Shown: positions 23,694 to 34,689 of the stretch, piece by piece | Position numbering within the stretch: the first letter of the stretch is position 1 | Layout: each line of letters starts with the position of its first letter | Assembly: GCF_016808095.1 (NCBI RefSeq) | Contig: NC_068971.1 | Coordinates: forward strand, 17,968,501 to 18,032,500 | Direction of reading: 5' to 3' | From: Vigna angularis | Lineage: Eukaryota > Streptophyta > Magnoliopsida > Fabales > Fabaceae | DNA length: 64,000 nucleotides | Made by a program: the position numbers and the translations under genes | Notes under the pieces: model-generated | What the model was told of the DNA's origin: nothing | The model's database searches: none | The model's input: the letters and a program-made list of their open reading frames with translations, nothing else

Positions 23694-24530
23694 GTAAAGC
23701 TCAAGTTCCTTCTTCTTTTTCTTCTTCTTTCTACTGAACTTCTTTAGAAATTTAATCAAACCAGGAACCTGTTGCAGTGTCTCAATCATAGGAACTTTAA
23801 TCTCCAATTTCTTGAAGATTTCCATAAAGCACTTAAATTTCTTTTCCTTCCTATGATTCTTCTTTAGATGAGGATGGGATTTTTCATATGATTCCTTCTT
23901 CTTTCCTCTCATCTTCTTTTTCTTACGCTTTCTCTCCCCAAATTTTCTCTTTTTCTTTTCTTTTATTTTTTTCTTCCCTTCTCTTTTTCTCCTCAACTTC
24001 TTTATTTTCACACAAATTTTATTTCTCTCTTCTCTCTCAACCACTTCTTTTTCTTTTTCTTCATCTTTATCTTTCTCACTCAACTCTTCTTTCTCTTTTC
24101 TCTCTACCCTTTCCTCATCTCCCTCTAATTTTCCCTCATCAAGAATCTTGTCACTTTCAGTGATAATGCCTTGCCCTTCCTCCTTAAGGTTAACTTCAGT
24201 ATTAACGTCATCATTCAATCTCTGATTGATGTAACGAAGTTGCATCTCCATTCTTTTACATGATTCTTCAATGCTTTTCTGAGTAGAGTCGGAATTTTTC
24301 AAAAATCGTTGAAGGGTGTCCTCCAACCTATCCAAACTTCCTGATAGAAAGGGTTGTTGCTGTCATTGTTGTTGTGGTTGGTTCTCAAATTGTCCAGCAG
24401 CTTGCCAAAATTGGCTTTGATCCATGCTTGAGTGAGGTTCCCACCAGTGGTTGAGATTACTTTGGTAGAATTGAGTGCCCATATGGTTAAATTCTTAACC
24501 AAATTGCATTCTGCAGACATTAGGCACAAA
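23694..24530 (-). pseudogene. E1 gag remnant (C-terminal half only)
   Basis: Starting near 24515 on minus the frame reads MQFG*EFNHMGTQFYQSNLN and, after a second stop, continues into DRLEDTLQRFLKNSDSTQKS, then a long Lys/Glu tract, then FKCFMEIFKKLEIKVPMIET and a Lys-rich end. This matches the part of Athila-type Gag between the zinc knuckle and protease. The Retrotrans_gag domain and zinc knuckle are missing: the leader joins directly to this part. E3 has the same truncation. Two in-frame stops make it non-functional as a full Gag; the 3' piece (from 24335) is still open for about 230 codons. Confidence 0.75.
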
Positions 24531-24562
24531 ACCCTAAAAACAATTGTTAGCACAAAAAGATA
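24525..24562 (-). promoter_or_regulatory. Candidate branch point and 3' splice site before gag (E1)
   Basis: On minus, TGCTAAC then TTGTTTTTAGGG follows a long T-rich tract (24590-24730). The same TGCTAAC...TTCTAGGG arrangement is at 37590-37620 (F1, minus), 40349-40372 (E3) and 61009-61031 (E5). It resembles a plant intron end; a donor is not obvious. Confidence 0.4.
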
Positions 24563-24589
24563 TAAAAGAAGATATAAGATCAGAGATAA

Positions 24590-24735
24590 GAAGATGAAAT
24601 AAAAACAGAAAACAGAAAAATAAAAACAGAAAAATAAAATAAAATAAAATAAAATAAAATAATAACCAAAAAAATAAAATAAAATAAAATAAAATAAAAA
24701 CTCAAAAATATAAATAGAAAATAAAAATTCGAAAT
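24590..24735 (-). repeat. A/T-rich simple leader tract (AAATA)n
   Basis: Repeats of AAATA/AAAACAGAAA on plus (T-rich in element sense). Counterparts sit between primer binding site and gag at 31020-31620, 37610-37800, 40251-40345 and 60720-61000. Confidence 0.8.
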
Positions 24736-24804
24736 TTAAATTAAAAATTCAAAAACAAGTCAAAGATAATCAATAATCACACAAATTAACCAGTTAAACC
24801 AGAG

Positions 24805-24822
24805 TCCCCGGCAACGGCGCCA
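24805..24822 (-). other. E1 primer binding site
   Basis: On minus, TGGCGCCGTTGCCGGGGA, six bases after the LTR end. Its first bases are complementary to a tRNA 3' end of the type ...GGCGCCA (tRNA-Asp-like), as in Athila-group elements. Confidence 0.85.
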
Positions 24823-24828
24823 AAAACT

Positions 24829-26132
24829 TGATGGACAATTTTATGAGCAGCAAAATATGATGTCACAAACTTGTTTTTCAATCGGCAAGTATGACCGAAT
24901 CGTTCAAGTAATAAACTTGGTAAGAGCAAGTATCGTTCTTCCCAAAGGACTCACGGCCTAGTTTAGTTATGTGATTTCTTGATTAGCTAAGACTTAAAGA
25001 CGAAATATTTGAAGTTTAATATGCAAGACAGAAAATAAACATGTATGCATGAAGTTTTGATCAATGGCTAAAACAAAAGACACACACTTTCAATGGAATA
25101 TATTAATGAATATGTTGTTGGGGGTCAATTTCATCTTATCCACTCTCATATATTTTAGGAATTCAACATTCAAATCATCATTGTTAATGCCACTCTCTAA
25201 AGTACCTTTCTAGAAGGCTTCTCCCTAATCACGAGTTCATACAATTCCTAGCATTCCTAATGATCAATTCATAAGTGCAGGAGCTTAACGACAACCAATA
25301 TCATATTGGGAGAAATTCCCCGGATCTAGACTTCCCCGTACGTTCCCGTATCGACAAAACCAATAATCATGCATCGAATGAGTTAAACAATGCAAGCATT
25401 AAGCAAAGAGGAAAAACCCTAACTAATGATGAAAGAAAGCATAAATCTTAATTAAAAGATGTAACAAACAGATTCCATATATGAGAGCTTCATAAGATTA
25501 CATTGATTCCCCAACAAACATACAAGGTTTAGTTCACCATATTCATGGTGAACCTAGATGAATTACAATGAAAGAATGAAAGAATAAACCCTAAAAAGGT
25601 GAAGAGGTAGCCTGAGCATCCAAGATCCTCCTTCAAAGGGGTGGAAGAGAGAGTGTTTGCCTCGTTTCTGCCAAAGATGCCTAACCCTAGGAAACCCTAA
25701 AGCTTATATATCATTCGTAAATTACAAAAAGTCAAGTCCAAGACCATTAAAGTGCCGCTCAGCGGTAAAATACCGCTCAGCGGTGAGTGCGTGACTTTGT
25801 TTTCTCCCCTCAGCGGCCATTTCACCCCTCAGCGGAGCCAGCGTGACTGCCTGAGTGCCGCTCAGCGGTAAACTGCCGCTGAGCGGCAGTTGCGGCTTCT
25901 CTTTTTGCACTTTTTGATGTCTTATCTGATTTCATCTCTCTCCTTCTTCACTTCTTTCACCAAATTCACCTTAAAACCTGCACAAAAACACTGAAATCAA
26001 GCATAAACCTGTCCAGCTCTCTTATTTCTGAAAATATTGGTAAAAGCATGATTTCAAGCTAGTTTCTAAGTGTAAAGGTTGCTTTTAGTGTCAATTTTAA
26101 GCATGAAAATAACAGTTTTTCAACTGTTATCA
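24829..26132 (-). repeat. E1 5' LTR
   Basis: 1304 bp, same length as the 3' copy. TATA box at 25704-25710 (minus). Palindromes CCGCTCAGCGG/CCGCTGAGCGG at 25752-25892. It starts TGATAACAGTTGAAAAACTG on minus, a 9-bp-stem hairpin, and ends TCCATCA. Confidence 0.9.
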
Positions 26133-26435
26133 TCCTCCCCCATGGCTAGAGCAAACTGACACTGCTCTCCTGACCATTCAACACCAAGAAAATTGTTAAT
26201 TGTAGCAGCATCATAAGGTATTCTTCTCCCTCTCACATAGCTTGTATAATCCTCATAACTACCACCAAAAGATCTTGCATTGGTATAAAACTCCTTCACC
26301 ATAGTTATATTAGCAGGTGATGGATAAGAAGCCAAGTTCTCCCACTGCCATCTTTCCATTTCTCTTCCAAATTCAGGTGCCATGGTGGGTATTAGTCCCA
26401 CCTTTCTCTCCATCAATAGCCTCCTATTCTGCACC
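26133..26435 (-). pseudogene. Fragment of the env-position retroelement ORF
   Basis: Reads RRLLMERKVGLIPTMAPEF, VKEFYTNARS, YVRGRRIPYDA and GEQCQFALAMGED, clearly homologous to residues ~45-150 of the E1 ORF at 21256-22515 but diverged. It is squeezed between the E1 5' LTR and the E2 3' LTR, with both its ends missing. Probably a relic of an older element (E0) into which E1 and E2 landed, or the product of an exchange between elements. Confidence 0.8.
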
Positions 26436-27848
26436 TGATAAATAAATTTTTAATCCCAAAAAACGGAGTCAAAAACTTGTTAAGACCTCGGCAAGTGTAC
26501 CGAATCGTATCAAGTAATAATAAATGGTATGACCAAGTATCGTTTCCCAAGAGAGTCACGACACGAAACAATTATGTGATTACTCAACTAATTAAGACTC
26601 TAAAGAACAAATTTTGGGGTTTTTGGATGCAAATGCAATAAAATAAACATGAAAGCAATTTGATCAATTGAGGCTAAACACAAGAATGAATGGATGAAGT
26701 TGATGATATTGTTGTTGGGTTTAGATTTCACCTAATTTACTCTCATGCATATATGAATTCATCTTCTTCATTAATGTTAATTCCACTTTCTAATTTACCT
26801 TAAACCCGATGTCTCGGTGAAGAAAGCCTACTCCTAATTACTAGTTCACAATGTCTTGTCTCCCTAGCAATTAATCATGCATTACATTCGCACAGAAGCT
26901 TAAAGGTAACCAACCCTCATATCCTAAGTCTAGGCAATACTACTTTTGGGAGAATTTCCTCAGATCTAGATTTCCCCGTATGTGTCCATATCGACAAAAT
27001 CAATGATCATGCAATTGAATGAGTTAAACAAAGCATGCATAGAGTGTAGACGAAAAACCCTAACAATTAATGAAGTAAAGCATATATAATAAAGAATCAA
27101 TTCAATACATGAGAGTTTAAGAGGTTACATCTTTCCCAAAAACAAATAAGGTTTAGTTCTCCGTCGTCATGGAAGAACTAGATGAGCAATGGAATGAAAA
27201 AATGGAAGAGATAGAAAATCGTAGAAAGAGAAGAGGAGAGCCATCACCATCTCCAAATCTACCCCCAAGGGGTGAAAAATGTGTTTCTATGCTCAAGCCA
27301 TCAAAAGATACAAAACCTAGGACGTGCAAGTCCTTAAATAGAACATAAAAATAACATAAAACAAGTCCAAGCCCATAAGAATAACAGAAAATAGGTCCAA
27401 GCCCACTTAAATTGGCGCTCAGCGGAATTTGGCGCTCAGCGGTGATTTTAGCACTTCAAAAATGCCGCTCAACAGTAATTACCGCTCAGCGCAACTTTTT
27501 CTGTACTCTGGTTGACTTTTCTGCATTTTAGTTGACTATTTGACTTTTTTGGTTGACTGGTTGACTTTTCTGGTTGACTTGTTGACTTTTCTGGTTGACT
27601 GGTCGACTGTTCTAGTTTTTGATTGACTTTTCTGCATTCCAACCATTCGGTACTTTAACTCTTCTTTCAAATCAATCCAATAACCTACAAAATCAACGGA
27701 ATCTAGCACAAAACCATTAAATTCACGTTCAACTCTCTTATTCACAAAACTAAAGCAAAAACATGAGTTAAAGCAAGTTTCTAAGTCAAAAAGGGTTGAT
27801 TGATTATCAAAATTAAGTATAAAAATAACGGTTTTTCAACCGTTATCA
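26436..27848 (-). repeat. E2 3' LTR
   Basis: 1413 bp. On minus it starts with a hairpin ATAACGGTT/AACCGTTAT and ends TTTATCA. Its last ~45 bases (minus) contain a decayed primer-binding-site copy (TTTTTGACTCCGTTTT). GGCGCTCAGCGG-type motifs at 27413-27500, next to a GGTTGACTT/GTTGACTGG repeat (27505-27630). Confidence 0.85.
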
Positions 27849-28228
27849 CAACCCCAAACTTAGAACTTTGCTTGTCCTCAAGAAAACAAGATGTAACTCA
27901 ATCTTCCACTAATCCATACAATGGTTCACCACATTCAAAAACTCTTTCTTTCAAGACAAGAAATTACTCAAATGCGCTCATAAAAAAGAATTCAGTCAAG
28001 ATGCACACATGCTTTGGTGTTCACATAATCACATATTATCCAACAAATGCTATTCTTATGAATAATCAATAACCAAGCAAGAATGTTATCATAAAGTGCA
28101 TGGAACTATTCCTCACCAAAGATAGTGTTTCACTCAAGCACTTAAAAGTGTTTCACTCAACTCAAAGGTGTATAATAAGGTGACACTCTTACACTCTACC
28201 ATCACAATGTCACATGAATCAACTTTAT

Positions 28229-29500
28229 GACTTATAAACTAGCTTGAAATCATGCTTTTGCTTATGTTTTTGGAAATAAGAGAGTTGGACAGGTTTTATG
28301 CTTGATTTCCTTGTTTTTGCAGGTCTTTTAGATGAATTGAGTGAAAGAAGTGAAGAAGCTAAGAGTTGGATTCAGAAAAGGAAGAAAAAGTGCAAAAAAA
28401 GGAAGAAGCCACAAGTACCGCTCAGCGTCATTTACCGCTGAGCGGCACTTTGAAGACCCGCAGTCACCGTTGAGGGGAAAAACTGCAGCTGAGGGGCATA
28501 ATAGATGTCACGCACTTACCGCTGAGCGGCATTCTGATGGGCTTGGGCTCACTTTTCTGTAATTTTTAGAATAGTACATAAGGTTTTACTTAACCTAGGT
28601 CAAGTATCTTTGGCTGGGACGAAGTAGAAACACACTCTTTCACCCCTTGGAGGAGGATTTTGGATGCTAAGGCTCCTTTCTAAACTTTCTAGGGTTCTAT
28701 CTTTCATTCTTTCATTGTATTTCATCTAGCTTCACCATGAATATGGTGAACTAAAACTTTATTGTTGTTGGGGAATCAATGTAATCCTTTTGAAACTCGC
28801 ATGTATGAAATTTGTTCTTCAAAATATTCTTTAAGATACATGCTTTCTTTCATTAATTGTTAGGGTTTTTCCTCTTTGCTCAAAGCATGCATTGTTTAAC
28901 TCATTCGATGTCATGATCATTGATTTTGTCGATATGGACACATACGGGGAAATCTAGATCTGGGAAATCTCTCCGAATAGTAGTATAAACTAGACATAGG
29001 AGTATGATGGTTGGTTGCCTTTAAGCTTCTGTTCACTATAATGCATGATTAATTGCTAGGGAGACAAGACATTGTAAACTAGTGATTATGATTAGGCTTT
29101 CTTCGCCGAGACATCGGGTTTAAGGTAATTTAGAAAGTGGCATTAACAATTAATGAAGAAAGATGAATTCCCGAATAAATGAGAGTAGATAATGATGAAA
29201 TTGATAAACCCCAACAACATAATCATCCATATATTTCAATTCACGTGTTTAGTTTCTTCTTACCATTGATCAATCCATGCATACATATTTACTTTTGAGT
29301 ATTTGCATTTAAATCTTAATTAATCAGTTTTACAAGTCTTAGCTAATCAACAAACCACACAACTGTCTAGGTCGTGAGTCCTTTGGGAGAACGATACTTG
29401 GTCTTACCAGGTTTATTACTTGATATGATTCGGTTACACTTGTCGAGGTCTTAACAAGTTTTTAACTCCGTTTTCGGGGATTAAAGAATTTTTCATCATT
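28229..29500 (+). repeat. S1: 5'-truncated solo LTR inside E2
   Basis: Plus-oriented LTR lacking about the first 90 bases; it begins GACTTATAAACTAGCTTGAA and ends TTTTTCATCA. E2 internal sequence on both sides is continuous when compared with E1 (E1 20310-20350). Palindromes CCGCTGAGCGGC at about 28432-28530. Confidence 0.82.
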
Positions 29501-30402
29501 TAACCATATATCAAACACATTCACAAGCAAGTTATCATCACAAGGACTTTTGAAGGCTTGTATTGAGGCTGGGCTAAGAAGAAAATTGGTTTTTCTAGAC
29601 AACAAAATCCTTGAGTTAAGAGAGTGCACAATTAATTTATTCTCATTAAATTTCAACTCTCTTTCCTCTATTATGTGAGAAACCAATATTCAACTCATTC
29701 CCAAACTTTAATTGCATTGAGCTTAACCTTTCCTTTTCTTTCTTTTCTTCTCCTTTGCTTTTTGCTTTCGCTTTTTGCTTTTGCCCAATGCTTTTTAATG
29801 AATTTCACAAAGTTCTTTCCGGTTTCTCACCACCCAAAACTTGAACCATTCTCCATTACCACAAAAACATACTCTACTTAACTCAAGGTAAGGATTTCAA
29901 AAAGGGTTTTTCCACTTTTCAAATTTAGGCTCAAGGTGCAAAGGTTAGAGAAAACATTGATCTTTATTGGGTTCACCTATAAACATTGGCTCTAAGGGAG
30001 AAGAAAAACATGGCCTTGATCATTTGTAACAAGCAAGCAAGTGGTTCAATCATAGAAAATTAGGCAAAATCAATCATGCTTCCAAAGTAGTAGCACTCAA
30101 TCAATCAAAAACTCTAGAGTCTAATCTCTCACAGGTTAACTCAAGTTCCACAATTTGATAAACATCTTGCCCAACATATTAATCATGCATCTATTTTTTA
30201 ACAAAACTATGAGCAACCACCATCTATGCTTAAAAAGCCTCAACAATCATTAACTCAACATGCATCATAGAACAATAGAGAAAACACAAGAATATTACTC
30301 ATCACAAATAATTTACCACATCATACCAACCATTGCAACACAATTCATGAAACAAAGTACATAAAAAAAATTCAAATAAACAAAAAAAAATCCTCATCCT
30401 GA

Positions 30403-30910
30403 AGCATCCATCAGTAGATGCTCTCATCTGAATCTTCCAGCATCCATCAGTAGATGCGAATCCTTATCATCAACATCCATCAGTAGATGCTAATCTTTCT
30501 CATCTTCATCGGCATCCATCAGTAGATGCCTTTAGTAGCATCCATTAGTAGACCCTATCATTCATCACTCTCATCATGGCAGCATCCATCAATAGATGTT
30601 GTCAATCCTGCAAAGTAAATTCAAATCCAAAAGAAAAAGTCAGAAATTGGGTTGCCTCCCAAAAAGCGCTTATTTAACATCACGAGCCTGACCCAAAATC
30701 CTCCAGCATCCTTCAGTGGACGCATATCTTTATCACCAACACCCATCAGTAGGTGCATACAAACATAGTATCCTTCAGTAGATACTCTTAATCACCTAGC
30801 ATCCACCAGTAGATGTTAATCCTTTTCATGAACACTCATCAGTAAGTGTCTGATAGCATAGTATCCTTCAGTAGATACTCAATCCCCTGGCATCCATCAG
30901 TAGATGTTGT
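30403..30910 (-). repeat. E2 hairpin array with module B
   Basis: Thirteen units from 30403 to 30908 plus module B at 30647-30700. Perfect stems include AGCATC/GATGCT (30403), GGCATC/GATGCC (30511), AGTATC/GATACT (30767 and 30860) and ACACT/AGTGT (30832). Module B has changed CTGGG/CCCAG to TTGGG/CCCAA, again paired. No module A is seen in E2. Confidence 0.85.
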
Positions 30911-31019
30911 GCTTCTTCTCTTGATGATCATGTGATCCTAGTACAGATTTTCGAATTTGATCCTGCAAACACTAAAGAACACTGCACTAGAGCACCCAAT
31001 TAGCACAAACAAATAAAAA

Positions 31020-31620
31020 AGTAAAAAGATAAAAAGATAGAAGGATAGAAAGATAGAAAGAAAAAAAAATCAAAAGATAAAAAGATAAAAAATAAATAAA
31101 AAATAAAAATAAAAATAAAAAGATAAACAGAAAAAAAATAAAAAGAGAAAAAAATAAAAAGAGAAAAAGATAAAAAAGATAGAAAAAAGATAGAAGGATA
31201 GAAAGAAAAAAAAAATCAAAAGATAAAAAGATAAAAAAATAAAAAAATAAATAAAAAAATAAAAATAAAAATAAAAAGATAAACAGAAAAAAAATAAAAA
31301 GATAAAAAAATAAAAAGATAAAAAAATAAAAAGAGAAAAAGATAAAAAAAATAAAAGAGAAAAAGATAAAAAAATAAAAAGATAAAAAAAGTAAAAAGAG
31401 AACAAGATAACAAGAAAAAAAGAAAAAATAGAAAGATAAAAAGATAAAAAGATAAAAGGATGAAAAGATAGAAAGATAGAAATATAAAAAGATAAAAAGA
31501 AGAAAAAAATAAAATAAAATAAAATAAATAAGAAGATAGAAAGATGAAAAGATAAAAAAAAATGAAAAAGAAGATAGAAAGATGAAAAGAAATAAAAAGA
31601 TAAAAATTAAAGATAAAGTC
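31020..31620 (-). repeat. Low-complexity A-rich tract (GATAAAAAG)n
   Basis: 600 bp of GATAAAAA/GATAGAAA repeats on plus, the E2 counterpart of the leader tract. The Phe-rich minus-strand open frames here are by-products of this composition. Confidence 0.9.
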
Positions 31621-31663
31621 TAATCGGTTAAGAATCACACAAATAGAATAGTTATACCATGAG

Positions 31664-31681
31664 TCCCCGACAACTCCGCCA
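31664..31681 (-). other. E2 primer binding site (decayed)
   Basis: On minus TGGCGGAGTTGTCGGGGA, four mismatches to the E1 site, six bases from the LTR end. Confidence 0.7.
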
Positions 31682-31687
31682 AAAACT

Positions 31688-33184
31688 TGATGAACAAATT
31701 TTCAATCCCCAAAAACGGAGTCAAAAACTTGTTAACCCTCGACAAGTGTAACCGAATCATATCAAGTAATAAACCTGGTAAGACCAAGTATCGTTCTCCC
31801 AAAGGACTCACGGCCTAGACATTTATGTGATGCAAAAGACTTGTGAACAAATTGTTGTAAGTTTCAAATGCAAAAGACTGAAAAGTAAATATGTGTGCAT
31901 ATGATGATCAATGGGAAAGAAGAAACAAAACACGTGAATTGAAATATATGGATGAATATGTTGTTGGGGTTTATCAATTTCATCCTATCCATTCTCTTGT
32001 ATTTAGGAATTCATCATTCTTTTCATTAATGTTAATGCCACTTTCTAAATTACTTTAAACCCGATGTCTCGGCGAAGAAAGCCTAATGATAATCACTAGT
32101 TTACAATGTCTTGTCTCCCTAGCAATTAATCATGCATTATAGTGAACAGAAGCTTAAAGGCAACCAACTATCATACTCCTATGTCTAGGTTTGTAATATA
32201 TTGTTGGAAGAATTCCCCAGATCGTGATTTGTAAGATATCTCTCAATAACAATCCTAGGGAGAGAAGAGGAGAGCTTTCACATCCCCAAATCGTCCAACC
32301 CTAGGAGTACAAAATCTCCTGATACTTACAAATCATAAGATTTATGCCATACATGAATAAAATATCACAAGCATTTGAGCAAAGAAGAATATCTCTAACA
32401 ATTAATGAAAGAAAGCATGTATCATAAAAATGATCTTGAAGAACAAATTCCATACAAGAGAGTTTCTAAGGATTTACATTGATTCCCCAATAACAAAATA
32501 AGTTTAGTTCTCCATCGTCATGGTAGAACTAAATGAACAATGGAATGAAAGAATGGAAAAGATAGAAAAACATAAGAAAGAGAAGAGGAGAGTCGTCACC
32601 ATCTCCAATTCTACCCCCAAGGGGTGAAAAATGTGTTTCTGCTTCGTTCCAGCCAAAGATACTAACCTTAGGAAGACTAAAGCCTTATATAGACTTCTAA
32701 ATATTACAGAAAATTAAGCCCAAGCCCATAAGAATAATAGAAAACGGGTCCAAGCCCAAAACAGATCATAAAAATTATAGAAAATTGGCCCAAAGCCCAA
32801 TAAGTGGCGCTCAGCGGTAATTACCGCTCAATGGTAAGTGTGTTTCTTCTATTTTTCCCCTCAACTGCATTTTTACCCCTCAGCAGTGCCAACGGGTCCT
32901 TGAAAGTGCCGCTTAGCGGTAATTGGCGTTGAGTGGTACTTGCGGCTTCTCTTCTTTTGCACTTTTTGTGTCCTTTTCTGATTCCATCTCTGTCCCACTT
33001 CACTTCTTTCATCAAATTCATCTTAAAAACCTACAAAAACAAGGAAATTAAGCATAAAACCTGTCCAACTCTCTTATTTCCAAAAACATAAGCAAAAGTA
33101 TGATTCCAAGCTAGTTTCTAGTCAGAAAGGTTGTTTTTGATATCAATTTTAAGTATAAAAATAACAGTTTTTCAACTGTTATCA
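31688..33184 (-). repeat. E2 5' LTR
   Basis: 1497 bp. Minus-strand start ATAACAGTT/AACTGTTAT hairpin; end TTGTTCATCA. About 130 bp at 32221-32350 (containing AACAATCCTAGGGAGAGAAG) are absent from the other LTRs and partly repeat LTR sequence, so this LTR has a small internal rearrangement. Confidence 0.85.
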
Positions 33185-34079
33185 GTAGGGGAACAAGTCT
33201 GAAGCCAAAAGAAGGATGACTCAAGTGTATCTGTATGGAGAAACTACATATTGGGTTGTAGGAGCGGCTATAGTCGGTGAGGTACGGTACAAGAGTGTGA
33301 CTAGGTCTTGTCATGATGAAGTTCATGTTTTGGTGATGCTCATGGTGTGGTTCATGATTGTGATAGTCCTGTTGGCGGTGTACCTATGATGATGATCATG
33401 GTATTGAGGATGCTCCAGATTATGCTATGTTGATAATGGTGTTACTATACTGGTTATAGTAAGTAGTTAGCATAGGTGCTAATGAGTGGATAGACCAAAG
33501 GTCTTTGTGTGAGATGTTAGTGATGACATCAAGAGTTGAGATCAAGGATCAAGAATGGAAGTTTGAGGATCGAGGATCGAGGATCGAGTAATTCATTATG
33601 ATTGAATTATTTATGTTAGAGGATTAGGAATCCTATTATTATTACTTCTATGTATGGGGTGTTTGATTATGAATGATATAATCATAAGGTATGTATCTTG
33701 TTAATTGTTTGATTATGTTGATATAATCAGTGTGTATGTATCTTGTTGTTATGATTATTTTATCGGTAGCTTACCCCACACATGTTTGTGTTTGTGTGTT
33801 TATGAATGAAATTATCGACGATGATCGTATAATGTATTATACATGAGCAGATCATATTGTAGATGTTCTAGAGACATGATAGATTCATGAGATGACAGAG
33901 GAAAGATTTGAGTTTCTTTAAAAATGTTCTTTTGGCACAGAATTTTTGATGTGATCATAGATAGGGCAAAGGATGAAGAGAATAAAGGACGATAAAAAGC
34001 CTAAAAAGAGTATAATAGGTTTCATGGGCTTGTATTTGCCTCCTTGTTTTCTTTTCGTTAGTTCTAGTTGAATAAACGC
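33185..34079. other. Spacer between E2 and the snRNA-type promoter cluster
   Basis: No recognisable gene. GAGGATCGA repeats three times at 33570-33588. Parts look like old LTR-element sequence, but I cannot place it. Confidence 0.4.
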
Positions 34080-34121
34080 TTATAAACCCTTCTTTTCCTT
34101 TTAGCACAAGCAATGTGGGAC
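34080..34121 (-). promoter_or_regulatory. USE+TATA pair, 24-nt spacing (minus strand, copy 1)
   Basis: On minus, GTCCCACATTG (34121-34111) matches the plant snRNA upstream sequence element RTCCCACATCG with one change, and TTTATAA (34086-34080) follows after 24 nt. In plants this shorter spacing directs RNA polymerase III (U6-type). Downstream T-runs lie near 34005-34015 (plus AAAAAG). Confidence 0.5.
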
Positions 34122-34231
34122 TTCCCATGGCTTGGTCTTAAAAGAAAAGAAGAGGAAGTTGGTGTTATAGCTTAAGGTGCAAGGAAGCATAGCTAGTTTT
34201 CGTTTTTTGAACCGTAGGAGAGCTAGGTAGC

Positions 34232-34273
34232 TTATAAACCCTTTTGGAATGAAAGAATTAAGCAATGTGGGAC
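34232..34273 (-). promoter_or_regulatory. USE+TATA pair, 24-nt spacing (minus strand, copy 2)
   Basis: Same arrangement: GTCCCACATTG (34273-34263), 24 nt, TTTATAA (34238-34232). The flanks are similar to copy 1, so one is probably a duplicate of the other. Confidence 0.5.
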
Positions 34274-34329
34274 TCCAAGAACCTAGGGGATGTGCTGCAG
34301 CTGCATGGATAGACCTTAGAGCCTTCCAA

Positions 34330-34380
34330 GTCCCACATCGCTTGAAACTCTTCACCAAACTCATTCCAAAAGCTATATAA
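34330..34380 (+). promoter_or_regulatory. USE+TATA pair, 33-nt spacing (plus strand)
   Basis: GTCCCACATCG (34330-34340) is a perfect USE; TATATAA (34374-34380) follows after 33 nt, the spacing of polymerase II snRNA genes (U1, U2, U4, U5) in plants. About 28 nt after the TATA start, at 34402, is GTACTTACCT, resembling the U1 snRNA 5' end, but the similarity stops there. Confidence 0.55.
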
Positions 34381-34689
34381 GAAGCCTAGGGGGTCTCCTT
34401 TGTACTTACCTTTGAAATCAATGAATTTTTGAGTTGAATTGCAAGCTTGCATTCTTCTTAGAGATAGTCTTTGTCTCTTAGTCCATTTTGGCAGACCTTA
34501 TCTTGATGCAAAGTCAAGTGGCGGTCCTTCCTCGACACTTATCTTGGAGTCCTCTCTCAAGTGGTGTGTCATCCAGTCATAAGTTTCCTTTCTCTTTCTC
34601 TTATCCACTTTTATTTTTCATTCATTCTTCAATTGTCATTAGTATACTTCTCTCTAGGCATGCACTTCTATATCACTTTTGAAACAAAG
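34381..34689. other. Possible transcript region and C1 left flank
   Basis: Sequence after the plus USE/TATA pair. No snRNA body is recognised. The CAAAG target duplication of C1 is at 34685-34689. Confidence 0.4.

Larger units (their letters stand above)
18670..26132 (-). mobile_element. E1: Athila-like gypsy element without pol (7463 bp)
   Basis: Two 1304-bp LTRs (18670-19973 and 24829-26132) differ at about ten positions by eye, so insertion is recent. Read on the minus strand the order is 5' LTR, primer binding site (24822-24805), T-rich leader, truncated gag, hairpin cassette (23693-23365), a 419-codon ORF (22515-21256), an untranslated stretch, polypurine tract, 3' LTR. Protease, reverse transcriptase and integrase are absent, so it must be mobilised in trans. 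The flanking 5-mers TAAGT (18665-18669) and TCCTC (26133-26137) do not match, so the original target duplication has been lost or an exchange has occurred. Confidence 0.88.
26436..33184 (-). mobile_element. E2: coding-free gypsy element of the same family (6749 bp incl. nested solo LTR)
   Basis: LTRs at 26436-27848 and 31688-33184, minus orientation, with primer binding site rc at 31664-31681 and polypurine tract at 27849-27865. The interior holds module B, a hairpin array on both sides of it and a long A-rich tract, but no gag, pol or third ORF. A solo LTR (S1) sits at 28229-29500. Flanks GCACC (26431-26435) and GTAGG (33185-33189) do not form a clean duplication. Confidence 0.82.

Noticed and set aside
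31070..31638. Phe-rich 'membrane protein' open frames
   Set aside because: Produced by the A/T simple repeat of the E2 leader; the same happens at 37419-37811 and 60724-61110.
34402..34470. U1 snRNA gene
   Set aside because: Only the first ~9 bases after the USE/TATA pair resemble U1; the rest of U1 (stem-loops, Sm site) is not there.
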